The notes under the pieces were generated by a model that saw only the letters and a program-made list of their open reading frames with translations, made no database searches and had not been told where the DNA came from. DNA of 64,000 bases, taken from contig CAKUGM010000002.1 in NCBI GenBank assembly GCA_934654625.1, forward strand, positions 16,553 through 80,552. Reading direction: 5' to 3'. Positions 45,660 through 54,318 of this stretch are shown piece by piece. The DNA comes from an uncultured Collinsella sp. (lineage in GTDB: Bacteria; Actinomycetota; Coriobacteriia; Coriobacteriales; Coriobacteriaceae). A program made the translations under genes and the position numbers. Numbering within the stretch: the stretch's first letter is position 1; the number at the start of each line of letters is the position of its first letter.

Positions 45660-46385
45660 ATGCGCTCAATCCATGCGGTTATATTCGACATGGATGGTCT
45701 CGTTTTTGATAGCGAGCGCATTACCATGCGGGCTTTTATCCGCACCGCCAAACATTTCGGTTTTCAGATGAATGAGCTGATGCACCTTAATTTGACGGGA
45801 CGTGTGGAAGAAGACTGCGTCACGCAGATGCAGCGCATGTACGGCGAGGACAAAGATGTTCGCGCTTGGCGTGCCTACCTTCGTGATCAGAAAGCTTCCA
45901 TTCGCAAGACGCAGGGGGGCCGCGTTGGCAAGCGCCCCGGCCTCCTTGCTCTTCTGAGTTACTTGCACGAGCGCAACATTCCGTTCGCTCTAGCGAGTTC
46001 TTCCACCCGGCAGACCATCGATTCGTATCTCGAGAGCGAGTACCTGCTTCACGAGTTTACGAATATCGTCGATGGCTCCCAGGTGGGACGAGGCAAGCCC
46101 GACCCAGAGATTTTTCTTAAGGCGGCGACCCTTTTGGGCGTCGATTCCGAGCATGCTTTGGTTCTCGAAGACGGGCTGGCAGGTATCACCGCTGCAAATG
46201 CGGGTGGCTTCATGTCTGGTTTCGTCTACGACGACCTGTCCTTTGCCGGTTCGGTCGATTCCGGCTTTCCGATCCTTATCGACCTTATGAGCGTTGATGA
46301 TGTTCGCGCTGTTGCGGACCTGTCGTTTGATACGCTTGATGACGTTATCGGATACCTGGAGAAAGCCCATTCGGTGCGGCAGTAA
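45660..46385 (+). CDS. HAD-superfamily phosphatase (beta-phosphoglucomutase-like)
   Basis: 241 residues. HAD motif I is FDMDGLVFDSE (two aspartates), the cap domain follows, motif II is ALASSSTRQ, motif III lysine is in GRGKPDPEIF and motif IV is VLEDGLAG. The cap type fits phosphosugar phosphatases or mutases. Placed in the sugar-acid operon, it could remove or move a phosphate on the imported sugar. The ATG at 45660 follows GGAGGG. Confidence 0.88.
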   Translation: MRSIHAVIFDMDGLVFDSERITMRAFIRTAKHFGFQMNELMHLNLTGRVEEDCVTQMQRMYGEDKDVRAWRAYLRDQKASIRKTQGGRVGKRPGLLALLSYLHERNIPFALASSSTRQTIDSYLESEYLLHEFTNIVDGSQVGRGKPDPEIFLKAATLLGVDSEHALVLEDGLAGITAANAGGFMSGFVYDDLSFAGSVDSGFPILIDLMSVDDVRAVADLSFDTLDDVIGYLEKAHSVRQ

Positions 46386-46400
46386 GCGAGGTTTTTGGAC

Positions 46401-46964
46401 ATGGAAAAGCGCGAGATATATACCAGCATCAGAAAGACCATCATGATCATGGTCTCCTATGTGCTGATTGCCATCGCCGTGGGTGCCCTTGTCTTTACGC
46501 AGACCGATCTTTTGATCTTAAAGATCTTTGGCGTCTTGATCGACGTGGTTATTGCCGCTGCTTTCGTCTTTACCTTTCGCAAGATGCTCAATCGCAAGCC
46601 GCTGTTCGTTTTTGACGAGAACGGCGTGACCGATTATTCCAAGCCCGAGGACATCATCACGCTTCCGTGGGATCAACTGGTGAGCGTGGGCCTCAAGGCC
46701 GCCAATAGCAACGATTTGATGCTCAATATCGTGGGTTATAAGACCGCCGATCAGCTCGAGAGCATCACGCCCGAGATCCGTCAGCAGCTCGCTGCGAACG
46801 ACAACAAGGCCTATTACGCTCTCGAGGTTTCGGGCCTTTGGGTTGCGCGCAAGGATATTCGCGAGACCTTTGAGTGGATGAAGGAGACCGTCCCCGCTCT
46901 CAACAGCGAGGTCAAGTTCGTCGATTTCGAAGATCCTTTGGCAAAACTCGGAAAGAAATTCTAA
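46401..46964 (+). CDS. Membrane protein, STM3941/PH-like family
   Basis: 187 residues. Two N-terminal helices (IMVSYVLIAIAVGALVF, IFGVLIDVVIAAAFVFTF) are followed by a soluble domain with LFVFDENGVTDYS, LPWDQLVSVGL and AYYALEVSGLWV, in the strand order of bacterial PH-like domains. I believe it belongs to the STM3941-type family of unknown function. The ATG at 46401 has GAGG about 9 nt upstream. It lies between the HAD phosphatase and the dehydratase genes, so it probably shares their mRNA. Confidence 0.7.
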   Translation: MEKREIYTSIRKTIMIMVSYVLIAIAVGALVFTQTDLLILKIFGVLIDVVIAAAFVFTFRKMLNRKPLFVFDENGVTDYSKPEDIITLPWDQLVSVGLKAANSNDLMLNIVGYKTADQLESITPEIRQQLAANDNKAYYALEVSGLWVARKDIRETFEWMKETVPALNSEVKFVDFEDPLAKLGKKF

Positions 46965-46975
46965 GGAGGTGCGAG

Positions 46976-47269
46976 ATGGCAAAGCGTGCGCTGCTTATGG
47001 CAGAAGCTGATGACGTTGCAACCGTGATTGAGGCGGTCTGCGCGGGCGACACGGTTGCCGTCGAGACCAAGCAGGGAGAGGCCGTGGAGGAGCTCGTCTC
47101 CGCACACGACATCCCCCGATTCCACAAGATCGCTTTGCGCGATATCGCCGCACACGACATCGTGCACAAGTACGGTCAGGTTATCGGCGAGGCTACGGCT
47201 CCCATCAAGCGCGGGGAGTACGTGCACATTCATAACATCGAGAGCATCAAGACGGGGGTGGAACGATGA
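46976..47269 (+). CDS. UxaA-type dehydratase, small (SAF) subunit
   Basis: 97 residues. It is one SAF domain (LRDIAAHDIVHKYGQVIGEA, IKRGEYVHIHN), the N-terminal part of altronate/galactarate dehydratase (UxaA/GarD) or of sulfolactate sulfo-lyase (SuyA). These enzymes remove water (or sulfite) from 2-hydroxy acids to give 2-oxo-3-deoxy acids. The stop overlaps the start of the large-subunit gene (ATGA). It begins with AAGGAGG upstream. The sugar-acid neighbours favour a dehydratase over a sulfo-lyase. Confidence 0.88.
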   Translation: MAKRALLMAEADDVATVIEAVCAGDTVAVETKQGEAVEELVSAHDIPRFHKIALRDIAAHDIVHKYGQVIGEATAPIKRGEYVHIHNIESIKTGVER

Positions 47270-48435
47270 AGGGATATCGCAGGCCCGATGGCCGTTTTGG
47301 CATTCGTAACCACGTTTTGATTCTTTCGACCGTCGGCTGCGCCAACATGATGGTGCGCAAGATCGCGGCTCAGGTTCCCGGCGCTGTAGCGCTTGAGAAC
47401 TCCAAGGGTTGCGGCCAGGTTGGTTCGGGACGCGAGATTATGCGTCGCTGCCTGTTCAACCTTACGCTCAACCCCAATGTCTATGGCACGCTGATTGTGG
47501 GTCTCGGCTGCGAAACTACCAAGCCCTACGAGCTTGCCGAAGAGATTCGCAAGGTGAGCGAGAAGCCCCTCGAGGTCATCACTATCCAGGACTGCGGTGG
47601 CTCCGTGCGCGCCCTCGAGCGTGGTGTCGAGATTGCGCGTAAGCTTGTCGAGGACGCCTCGAAGGTCGAGCGCGAGCCGATGGAGCTTGGCGACTTGCTG
47701 CTGGGCACCAACTGCGGCGGATCTGATGCAACGAGCGGTCTTGCCGCCAATCCTGTTATCGGCGTCGTAAGCGACAAAGTTGTCGCTGCAGGCGGCACGG
47801 TGATGCTCGGCGAGACGACTGAGCTCATCGGTACCGAGGATATCTTGGCTTCCCGCGCGGCTACGCCCGAGGTTGCGAATGACATCTACAAGATCGTTCA
47901 CGGCTTGGAGCAGAGCTTTGTCGAGGCCGGCGTTGACGTTCGCGGCGCCAATCCCTCGCCCGGTAACATGAAGGGCGGTCTCTCCACGCTGGAGGAGAAG
48001 GCTCTGGGCGGCATCAGCAAGGGCGGTACCACGCCTATCACTCAGGTGGTTCCCTATGGCGTGCGTCCGACCGAGAGCGGCCTTACCATCATGGATACGC
48101 CTGGCTATGACATCGAGTCTGTCTCGGGCATGACCTGCGGCGGCGCTCAGGTTCTCATGTTTTCCACGGGGCGCGGCACGCCCATTGGCAACCCGCTCAT
48201 TCCGGTCATTAAGGTTACGGGCAACTGCGAGACCTATGCTCGCATGAGCGACAATATCGACTTTGACGCTTCGGGTGCCGTCGAGGGAACCTCGACGATC
48301 GCCGAACTGGGCGAGAGCCTCTATCAGATGCTTGAGGACGTATGCGATGGCGCCGAGCCGGCTGCAGAACGTTTGGGCTTCAATGACTTCTCCATCTTCC
48401 ATAACCAGGAAGTGTGGTGTACCTGCATTCCTTAA
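47266..48435 (+). CDS. UxaA-type dehydratase, large subunit
   Basis: 389 residues. UxaA/GarD catalytic domain: GYRRPDGRFGIRNHVLILS, NSKGCGQVGSG, LVGLGCET, GTNCGGSDATSGLAANP, and late NPLIPVIKVTGN. The cysteines in these segments hold the metal or iron centre of the family. Together with the 97-residue subunit it makes a split enzyme, as in SuyAB or split altronate dehydratases. Product would be a 2-oxo-3-deoxy acid for the aldolase encoded downstream. Confidence 0.9.
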   Translation: MKGYRRPDGRFGIRNHVLILSTVGCANMMVRKIAAQVPGAVALENSKGCGQVGSGREIMRRCLFNLTLNPNVYGTLIVGLGCETTKPYELAEEIRKVSEKPLEVITIQDCGGSVRALERGVEIARKLVEDASKVEREPMELGDLLLGTNCGGSDATSGLAANPVIGVVSDKVVAAGGTVMLGETTELIGTEDILASRAATPEVANDIYKIVHGLEQSFVEAGVDVRGANPSPGNMKGGLSTLEEKALGGISKGGTTPITQVVPYGVRPTESGLTIMDTPGYDIESVSGMTCGGAQVLMFSTGRGTPIGNPLIPVIKVTGNCETYARMSDNIDFDASGAVEGTSTIAELGESLYQMLEDVCDGAEPAAERLGFNDFSIFHNQEVWCTCIP

Positions 48436-48504
48436 TGCCTGGGTCTTAGACCTGCGGTGTTTACGTTTATCTACAAGTTCGACATGAAGAGAGAGGAAAT
48501 CGAT

Positions 48505-49164
48505 ATGTCGACCGAGTACATGAAAGAGAACGGCTTTTACGAGCAGCTGGAGAAGACGGCCGTCGTGCCTGTCGTCGTGCTGGAGAAGGTCGAGGACGCT
48601 GTTCCTATGGCCAACGCTCTGGTCAAGGGTGGCCTTCCTGCCGCCGAGGTGACCTTCCGCACCGCTGCCGCTGCCGATTGCATCCATGAGATGGCCGAGA
48701 AATGCCCCGATATCCTCGTCGGTGCCGGCACCGTGGTTAACCTCGAGCAGTGCAAGCGCGCTGTCGAGGCTGGTGCCAAGTTCATCGTCTCCCCGGGCTA
48801 TGACGACGCCATCATCGACTACTGCCTCGAGAACAAGGTCAACCTGATCCCGGGTGCCGTTACCCCCGCCGAGCTCACGCACCTCATCAACCGTGGCTTC
48901 GACATCACCAAGTTCTTCCCGGCAAACCTCTACGGCGGCCTCAAGGCTACCGAGACGCTCTCTGCCGTCTTCGTCGGTCACCGCTTCATGCCCACCGGTG
49001 GCGTGAACCTCGAGAACCTGCCTGAGTTCCTGGGCTCCAAGTCCATCATCGCTGCTGGCGGCACCTGGATGGTCAAGCCCGCTCTGTTCGCAGACGGCGA
49101 CTTCTCCAAGGTCGAGGAAATGACCGCTGAGGCCGCTGCTGTGGTCAAGAAGGTCCGCGGCTAG
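48505..49164 (+). CDS. eda: KDPG/KHG aldolase
   Basis: 219 residues. Class I aldolase that splits 2-oxo-3-deoxy acids to pyruvate and an aldehyde. The Schiff-base lysine is in DITKFFPANLYGG, the catalytic glutamate in VVVLEKVEDA, phosphate/carboxylate contacts in AEVTFRT and FMPTGGVNLEN. The ATG at 48505 follows GAGGAAAT; an earlier in-frame ATG (48484) is weaker. Together with the dehydratase it forms an Entner-Doudoroff-type route. Confidence 0.93.
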   Translation: MSTEYMKENGFYEQLEKTAVVPVVVLEKVEDAVPMANALVKGGLPAAEVTFRTAAAADCIHEMAEKCPDILVGAGTVVNLEQCKRAVEAGAKFIVSPGYDDAIIDYCLENKVNLIPGAVTPAELTHLINRGFDITKFFPANLYGGLKATETLSAVFVGHRFMPTGGVNLENLPEFLGSKSIIAAGGTWMVKPALFADGDFSKVEEMTAEAAAVVKKVRG

Positions 49165-49251
49165 GGTTCGCTCTAGGCTCTATTCACGCGTGTTCGAGGC
49201 GCCTTATCCAGGGCGCTGAAGATATGGTTGCTACACGAAAAGGGGATTTCA

Positions 49252-50349
49252 ATGAGCAGCAATCAACCTAAGTTGGATACCGCTATCAAGTTCGGTGCCG
49301 GTCGTGTTCGTTGCGAGCAGGGTCTGCTTCCGCAGCTGGGCGAGGAGATCGCTCGCTTTGGCAAGAAGGTCCTTATCGTTGCCGGCCCCCGTTCCTGGGA
49401 TGCTATCAAGGATCAGCTTGAGCCTGCACTGAAGGAGGCTGGCGTTGACTACCAGCTCGAGATCTGGACCGGCTGGTGCTCCAACGAGGCTGCTGACGAG
49501 CTGGCCGAGAAGGCACATGCCTTTGGCGCCGAGGAGATCGTCGGCGTCGGCGGCGGCAAGATCATGGACCTTGCCAAGGCTACCGGCGAGACCGCTCAGC
49601 TGGGTACGGTCAACATCCCGACTTCTGCCTCCACCTGCGCTCCCTTCACCTGCATGAGCGTTATGTACACCCCCGAGGGTGGCAAGAAGACCTCTTGGCG
49701 TTTCGATCACGAGATCGACGCCGTCTACATGGACCTCGACGTTATCGCCGCGTGCCCGATCCGTTACAACGCCGCCGGCATCATGGACGCTATGGCCAAG
49801 AAGATCGAGATGCTCAACGGTCGTCCCGAGATGCATATCGATGAGAACCCCATCGACGTCTATACCGCCTACAACATGGCTGCCTACGTCTACGACGTGC
49901 TCCACACCTACGGTCAGCAGGCTATTGCCGACAACCGTGAGGGCAAGTGCACCAAGACCCTCGGCGACGTTGCCTTCCTCAACGTGATCACCACCGGCGT
50001 TATCGCCAACACCACCAAGAGCTTCCGTCAGTCCGAGCTCGCTCACGTCATCTACGACGGCGTGCGCACTCACTTCACGCATGAGGCTGCCGAGGCCATT
50101 CACGGCGAGATCGTGGCTATCGGTCTGTTCTGCCAGCTGTACTTCAACGGCCTGCAGGAGAAGGAGGCCGAGCTGCGCGAGTTCATGCGCAAGATGGACC
50201 TGCCGCTGACCCTTGGCGAGATCGGCATCGAGCCCACCGAGGAGAACCTCAACACCATCGAGGAGTACATCGTGAACTCCCGTCACTACAACAGCACAGA
50301 TCCGGCAGATCGTCAGCGTCTGCACGAGGCCGTGCGCGAGATGGTGTAA
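49252..50349 (+). CDS. Iron-containing (GldA-like) polyol dehydrogenase
   Basis: 365 residues. GldA landmarks: IVGVGGGKIMDLAK for NAD, TSASTCAPFTCMSVMYTPEG, metal ligands in AGIMDAMAKKIE and EAIHGEIVAIG. Such enzymes interconvert glycerol, related polyols or hydroxyacid aldehydes with ketones. Here it could handle the C3 aldehyde from the aldolase, or a different polyol. ATG at 49252 follows AAAAGGGG. Confidence 0.88.
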   Translation: MSSNQPKLDTAIKFGAGRVRCEQGLLPQLGEEIARFGKKVLIVAGPRSWDAIKDQLEPALKEAGVDYQLEIWTGWCSNEAADELAEKAHAFGAEEIVGVGGGKIMDLAKATGETAQLGTVNIPTSASTCAPFTCMSVMYTPEGGKKTSWRFDHEIDAVYMDLDVIAACPIRYNAAGIMDAMAKKIEMLNGRPEMHIDENPIDVYTAYNMAAYVYDVLHTYGQQAIADNREGKCTKTLGDVAFLNVITTGVIANTTKSFRQSELAHVIYDGVRTHFTHEAAEAIHGEIVAIGLFCQLYFNGLQEKEAELREFMRKMDLPLTLGEIGIEPTEENLNTIEEYIVNSRHYNSTDPADRQRLHEAVREMV

Positions 50350-50372
50350 AATCATTTTTCGTCATTAGGTAG

Positions 50373-50397
50373 AGCCGGCGTCTGCGCGACGCCGGCT
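50373..50397 (+). terminator. Intercistronic hairpin before HPr
   Basis: 10-bp stem AGCCGGCGTC / GACGCCGGCT with a 5-nt loop; no strong T-run, so partial termination or mRNA protection is more likely. Confidence 0.6.
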
Positions 50398-50422
50398 TCT
50401 GCTCAATCAATAGGAGGCACCT

Positions 50423-50695
50423 ATGTATTCTGAGAACGTTACCGTTGTGAACGCCACTGGCATCCACGCCCGTCCGGCTTCCCAGTTCTCCAAGATGGCC
50501 GCTGGCTTCAAGTCCAACGTCACCGTCAAGAAGGCCGACGCTGAGGGCGACGGCGTGAACGCCAAGTCCGTCCTGAACCTCATGACTCAGGGCCTGACCT
50601 GCGGCACCGAGATTGTCATCGCTGCCGACGGTGAGGACGAGAACGAGGCTGTGGCCGCTCTCGTCGAGTTCGTCAAGGGTGGCTGCGGCGAGTAG
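50423..50695 (+). CDS. HPr-family phosphocarrier protein
   Basis: 90 residues. The phosphorylated histidine is in TGIHARPAS and the regulatory serine in NAKSVLNLM, so both enzyme I transfer and HPr-kinase control are possible. No gene for enzyme I is in the window. The RBS is TAGGAGG. Placement at the end of the catabolic operon suggests it serves the EIIA encoded upstream or all PTS of the cell. Confidence 0.92.
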   Translation: MYSENVTVVNATGIHARPASQFSKMAAGFKSNVTVKKADAEGDGVNAKSVLNLMTQGLTCGTEIVIAADGEDENEAVAALVEFVKGGCGE

Positions 50696-50727
50696 TTCGT
50701 CTGCGTGCTCTTAATCGAGTCTCGTAT

Positions 50728-50763
50728 AGAGGCCTCGTACCGGTTGGTGCGAGGCCTCTTTTG
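50728..50763 (+). terminator. Rho-independent terminator after HPr
   Basis: 10-bp stem AGAGGCCTCG / CGAGGCCTCT with a 12-nt loop, then TTTTGG. Confidence 0.82.
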
Positions 50764-50853
50764 GTTTGAGAGGGTTAGAGCGGGGGCCATCGGTGTGGAC
50801 GAACCCTCTTTTGCGCTCTGCAAAAGGCGTTCGGAATTGTGCGACGTATGGAG

Positions 50854-50887
50854 AAAGCCCGGAAGACTCGAGGCCTTCCGGGCTTTT
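50854..50887 (-). terminator. Terminator of the IlvD/Edd-family gene (bidirectional)
   Basis: 12-bp stem AAAGCCCGGAAG / CTTCCGGGCTTT; T-run on both strands. Confidence 0.8.
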
Positions 50888-50916
50888 ACTAGGGGGAACG
50901 ATGTTTCCGCTGGCGA

Positions 50917-52569
50917 TTAGCAGCTCAGCAGAGCGCCGTCCTTGGCAGGGCCGACCATCTTCTGGTAGCGCTTGAGGAGCTTGCCGGGCACGGGGTGCAC
51001 GACGGGCGTCCAGTTGGCGCGGCGCTGCTCCAGCTCTTCGTCGGTGATGTCGAAGTTGATGGAGTTGTCGGCAAGGTTGATGTGGACCATGTCGCCGTTC
51101 TGGATAAGAGCGATGTTGCCGCCCTCAGCAGCCTCGGGGCACAGGTAGCCCACGGAGAGGCCGCCCGAAGCGCCGGAGAAACGACCGTCGGTGATGACGG
51201 CAGAACCCGGGATGCCCTTCATGATCTCGGTGACGCGGTGCAGCTCCTTCATACCAGGGCCGCCCACGGGACCCTCGTAGCGGATGATGACGGCGGTGCC
51301 GGCGGGAATCTCATGCTTGTTGTAGGCCTCGAAGCACTCTTCCTCGCTGTTGAAGCACATAGCCGGGCCGTCGAAGGTGTGCTGGTCGGCAGGGACAGCG
51401 GAGGTCTTGACGAGTGTGCCCTCGGGAGCCAGGTTGCCGTAGAGCACCTGGATGCCATTGGTCACGGAAGCGGGATCGTCCTGAGTGCGGATGACGGAGC
51501 GGTCGATATCCTTCTCGACGTCCACCTGAGCGAGGTTCTCGCCCATGGTGTGGCCGTTGACGGTCATGACGGAGGTATCGATGGAGCCCTCGATGGTCTT
51601 GAGGACGCCCTGGATACCGCCAGCCTTGTAAAGGTTCACACAGGAGATGTCGCCGTTGGGGACAACGTTGCAGACGACGGGAAGCTTGGAGGTAGCCTCG
51701 GCAACCTGAGCCCAGGTGCACTTCAGGCCAAGCTCGGCGGCGATGGCGGGAAGGTGCAGCAGGGCGTTGAGGGAACCACCGATGGAGGCAAGGACGGCAA
51801 CGGCGTTGTCGATGGCGCCCTGCGTCATGATGTCGCTCGGCTTGATGCCGCGACGGACGAGCTCCACGACGGCGGCGCCGGTGCGGCGGGCGATGAAGCG
51901 ACGCTGAGCGGAGGGAGCGGGCTGCAGTGCGCCGCCGGGGACCTCCATGCCCAGGGCCTCGCCCAGGCAGCCCATGGTGTTGGCGGTGCCCAGGAACGGG
52001 CAGATGCCAGGGCCGGTGTAGTACTTGAGCGTACCCTCGATGACCTCGCGCTCGGTGGCCTCGCCACGGAGGAACTTGGCGCGCAGGTTCTTGGAGTAGG
52101 AGGGCTTGACCTCGTCATAGCAGGGGCCGGCGGTCACGAGCGCTGCAGGCAGGTTGATGCGAGCGGCAGCCATGAGCAGGCCGGGGATGATCTTGTCGCA
52201 GCTGCCCATGTAGACGACGCCGTCAAAGCAGTTCTGACCCATGATCTGGGCCTCGCAGGAATCGGCGACGATCTCGCGATGGGGAAGGCTGTAGTGCATA
52301 CCAGCGTGGCCCTGTGCCAGGCCGTCGCAGATGGCGATGGTGTTGAACTCAATGGGCTCGCCGCCGGCCTCGAGGATGCCCTTCTTGACTTCCTGAGCGA
52401 GCTGGCGCAGAGGCTCGTGGCCCGGGCAGATCTCGTTCCAGCTGTTGGCGATAACGATCAACGGCTTGTCGGGGTTCTCGAGGGAATCGACGGCTACGCC
52501 TGCAGAAGCGAGGTGTGCCTTGGAAATGGCCCTCTGGAACGGCTCGAGTTTGTCAATTGCTCTGGTCAC
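50917..52569 (-). CDS. ilvD: IlvD/Edd-family dehydratase (dihydroxy-acid dehydratase or sugar-acid dehydratase)
   Basis: 550 residues. Iron-sulfur dehydratase with ICDGLAQGHAGMHYSLPHRE, YMGSCDKIIPGLLMAAAR, GTANTMGCLGEALGMEVPGG and the C-terminal ITDGRFSGASGGLSVGY. Length and motif order suit true IlvD. The upstream region, though, carries the same operator words as the sugar-acid operons, and it is divergent from gnd, so it may instead (or also) dehydrate a sugar acid. The start is GTG at 52569, with AAGGGAGC 6 nt upstream; upstream ATGs are unsupported. Confidence 0.85.
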   Translation of the reverse strand: MTRAIDKLEPFQRAISKAHLASAGVAVDSLENPDKPLIVIANSWNEICPGHEPLRQLAQEVKKGILEAGGEPIEFNTIAICDGLAQGHAGMHYSLPHREIVADSCEAQIMGQNCFDGVVYMGSCDKIIPGLLMAAARINLPAALVTAGPCYDEVKPSYSKNLRAKFLRGEATEREVIEGTLKYYTGPGICPFLGTANTMGCLGEALGMEVPGGALQPAPSAQRRFIARRTGAAVVELVRRGIKPSDIMTQGAIDNAVAVLASIGGSLNALLHLPAIAAELGLKCTWAQVAEATSKLPVVCNVVPNGDISCVNLYKAGGIQGVLKTIEGSIDTSVMTVNGHTMGENLAQVDVEKDIDRSVIRTQDDPASVTNGIQVLYGNLAPEGTLVKTSAVPADQHTFDGPAMCFNSEEECFEAYNKHEIPAGTAVIIRYEGPVGGPGMKELHRVTEIMKGIPGSAVITDGRFSGASGGLSVGYLCPEAAEGGNIALIQNGDMVHINLADNSINFDITDEELEQRRANWTPVVHPVPGKLLKRYQKMVGPAKDGALLSC

Positions 52570-52646
52570 GATTGCTCCCTTCTTGCGGTTCTCTCTCATA
52601 AACCGCGTTGCCAAACATGACTTTCTGTTAACAAACGACATTAATG

Positions 52647-52743
52647 CCGAAATTATTTTTTCGGCCTTTCATCATTATATATAGTGACGAATCCCCCTGT
52701 TTTTAGCAACGTTTTATCGCCATTAGACAAAAATTTTTTCGAA
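52647..52743. promoter_or_regulatory. Divergent dehydratase/gnd control region with RpiR-type operator candidates
   Basis: CCGAAA-TTATTT-TTTCGG at 52647-52664 is a near-perfect palindrome that lies 10 bp downstream of a minus-strand TATAAT (52674-52679), i.e. over the expected start of the dehydratase transcript. GACAAAAATTTTTTCGAA at 52726-52743 repeats the word in the rpiR-type/PTS region (41342-41357). The rest of 52570-52959 holds no gene. Confidence 0.65.
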
Positions 52744-52959
52744 TTCGGCGCGATTAATTGTCGAGACTTTGCGAAGACCGCTCAAAAAATGATCTTGATA
52801 AGACGTTTGACCAATTCCACAAGCAAAAAAGACGACGTTTCACCCTTGCATGGGGCGCACGGAGGTGTGATAACGGGGGAGCCGGCGTGCGTTTTTCTCT
52901 CCACGACACGCCGGCTTATGTTTGGCAGTGTGGTCTTTGTTGGAAAAGGGGCGGGCAGC

Positions 52960-53856
52960 ATGGAGATCGGAATCGTCGGTCTGGGCAAGATGGGCGCAAA
53001 CATCGCGATGAACCTGAAAGACAGCGGACATCGCGTGGTGGGCTTTGACATGAGCGAGGCCGCCCGCGCCGCAGTCGAGGCCGAAGATATCGAGACGGTC
53101 GATTCCATGGCGGGCTTGGTTTCTGCGCTCGGCACTCCCCGTGTTGTATGGGCCATGGTCCCTTTCGGTCCCATTACCGATGCGGTGCTCGCCGAGCTGT
53201 TCGAGATGCTCGATGAGGGCGATATCGTGATCGACGGCGGCAACTCCAACTACCACGATTCCGTGGCGCATGCCGAGCAGGCTGCTGCCCACGGTATCCG
53301 CTTTATGGATTCGGGCACGTCGGGCGGCAAGTCCGGTGCTCGCAACGGCGCCTGCCTCATGATTGGCGGCGATCGTAGCGCATATGAGTATGTGGAGCCC
53401 ATGCTCGATGACATGTCGTGCGAGGGCGGCTTGCTGTACACCGGTCGTGCAGGCAGCGGTCACTTCATGAAGATGGTCCACAACGGCATCGAGTACGGCA
53501 TGATGCAGGCGATCAGCGAGGGTTTTGCGCTCATGGAGGCGAGCGACTTTGATTACGACCTCAAGGCCGTCGCTCATAACTGGAACTGCGGATCGGTTGT
53601 TCGCAGCTGGCTTATGGAGCTTATGGAGCAGCAGCTTGGCGAGCATCCCGGCCTGGAGGATATCCGCGGCATAGTGGATGCAAGCGGCGAAGCCAAGTGG
53701 ACGGTGGAGACAGCCCTTGATTTGGAGGTCCCGGTACCTGTGATTGCGCTTTCACTCATGACGCGCAACGCCTCGCATATCGAGGACTCGTTTGCCAACA
53801 AGGCGGTCGCAGCGATGCGCAACGGCTTTGGCGGGCACGCGATTCATACTAAATAG
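52960..53856 (+). CDS. gnd: 6-phosphogluconate dehydrogenase, short NAD-type (GntZ-like)
   Basis: 298 residues, the short (decarboxylating) GntZ/YqeC class rather than the ~470-residue form. NAD motif GIVGLGKMGANIA, serine/glycine region SGTSGGKSGARNG, and the catalytic lysine with partners in GHFMKMVHNGIEYGMM. It turns 6-phosphogluconate to ribulose 5-phosphate. The ATG at 52960 has AAAAGGGG upstream; the earlier in-frame ATG lies in promoter sequence. It is divergent from the dehydratase gene and shares its operators. Confidence 0.92.
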   Translation: MEIGIVGLGKMGANIAMNLKDSGHRVVGFDMSEAARAAVEAEDIETVDSMAGLVSALGTPRVVWAMVPFGPITDAVLAELFEMLDEGDIVIDGGNSNYHDSVAHAEQAAAHGIRFMDSGTSGGKSGARNGACLMIGGDRSAYEYVEPMLDDMSCEGGLLYTGRAGSGHFMKMVHNGIEYGMMQAISEGFALMEASDFDYDLKAVAHNWNCGSVVRSWLMELMEQQLGEHPGLEDIRGIVDASGEAKWTVETALDLEVPVPVIALSLMTRNASHIEDSFANKAVAAMRNGFGGHAIHTK

Positions 53857-53994
53857 TACCGGCAATGCGGCGCGGATGTCACGGCGACACCGCGTCGCTC
53901 GTCGTAATGGTGTAAGCGGAAAGGTATTTGTGGTTGCCGCCCCGCGTGCATGGTACGATTCTTCTGGTTAAAACGCCGAAGATAAGGAGCCATC

Positions 53995-54315
53995 ATGGCC
54001 GGTATGAACATGCAGCAGATGATGAAGCAGGCGCGCAAGATGCAAGAGCAGCTCGCCGCAGCCGAGGAGAACCTCAAGACCCAGACCGTCGATACCAGCG
54101 CAGGCGGCGGCATGGTGAAGGTCACCATGACGGGCGACATGAAGATCGAGTCCATCAAGATCGATCCGGACGCGTGCGATCCCGAGGACGTCGAGATGCT
54201 GCAGGACATGATCATGGCCGCCGTCAACGAGGCCATCCGCAGCGTGGGCGAGCTTGCCAACAAGCAGATGGGCGCCATCACCGGCGGTCTCAACATCCCG
54301 GGTATGCCGTTCTAA
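53995..54315 (+). CDS. YbaB/EbfC nucleoid-associated protein
   Basis: 106 residues, small DNA-binding dimer. Met/Gln-rich helix MNMQQMMKQARKMQEQLA at the start, then VDTSAGGGMVKVTMTGDMK and DPEDVEMLQDMIMAAVNEA. The ATG at 53995 follows AAGGAGCC. It sits 3 nt before recR in the usual ybaB-recR order. Confidence 0.95.
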   Translation: MAGMNMQQMMKQARKMQEQLAAAEENLKTQTVDTSAGGGMVKVTMTGDMKIESIKIDPDACDPEDVEMLQDMIMAAVNEAIRSVGELANKQMGAITGGLNIPGMPF

Positions 54316-54318
54316 ATC

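Noticed and set aside
47230..48981. 583-codon minus-strand open frame opposite the dehydratase and aldolase
   Set aside because: Antisense shadow without start site or motif.
50995..52620. 541-codon plus-strand open frame opposite the IlvD-like gene
   Set aside because: Antisense shadow; the minus-strand gene has all iron-sulfur dehydratase motifs.
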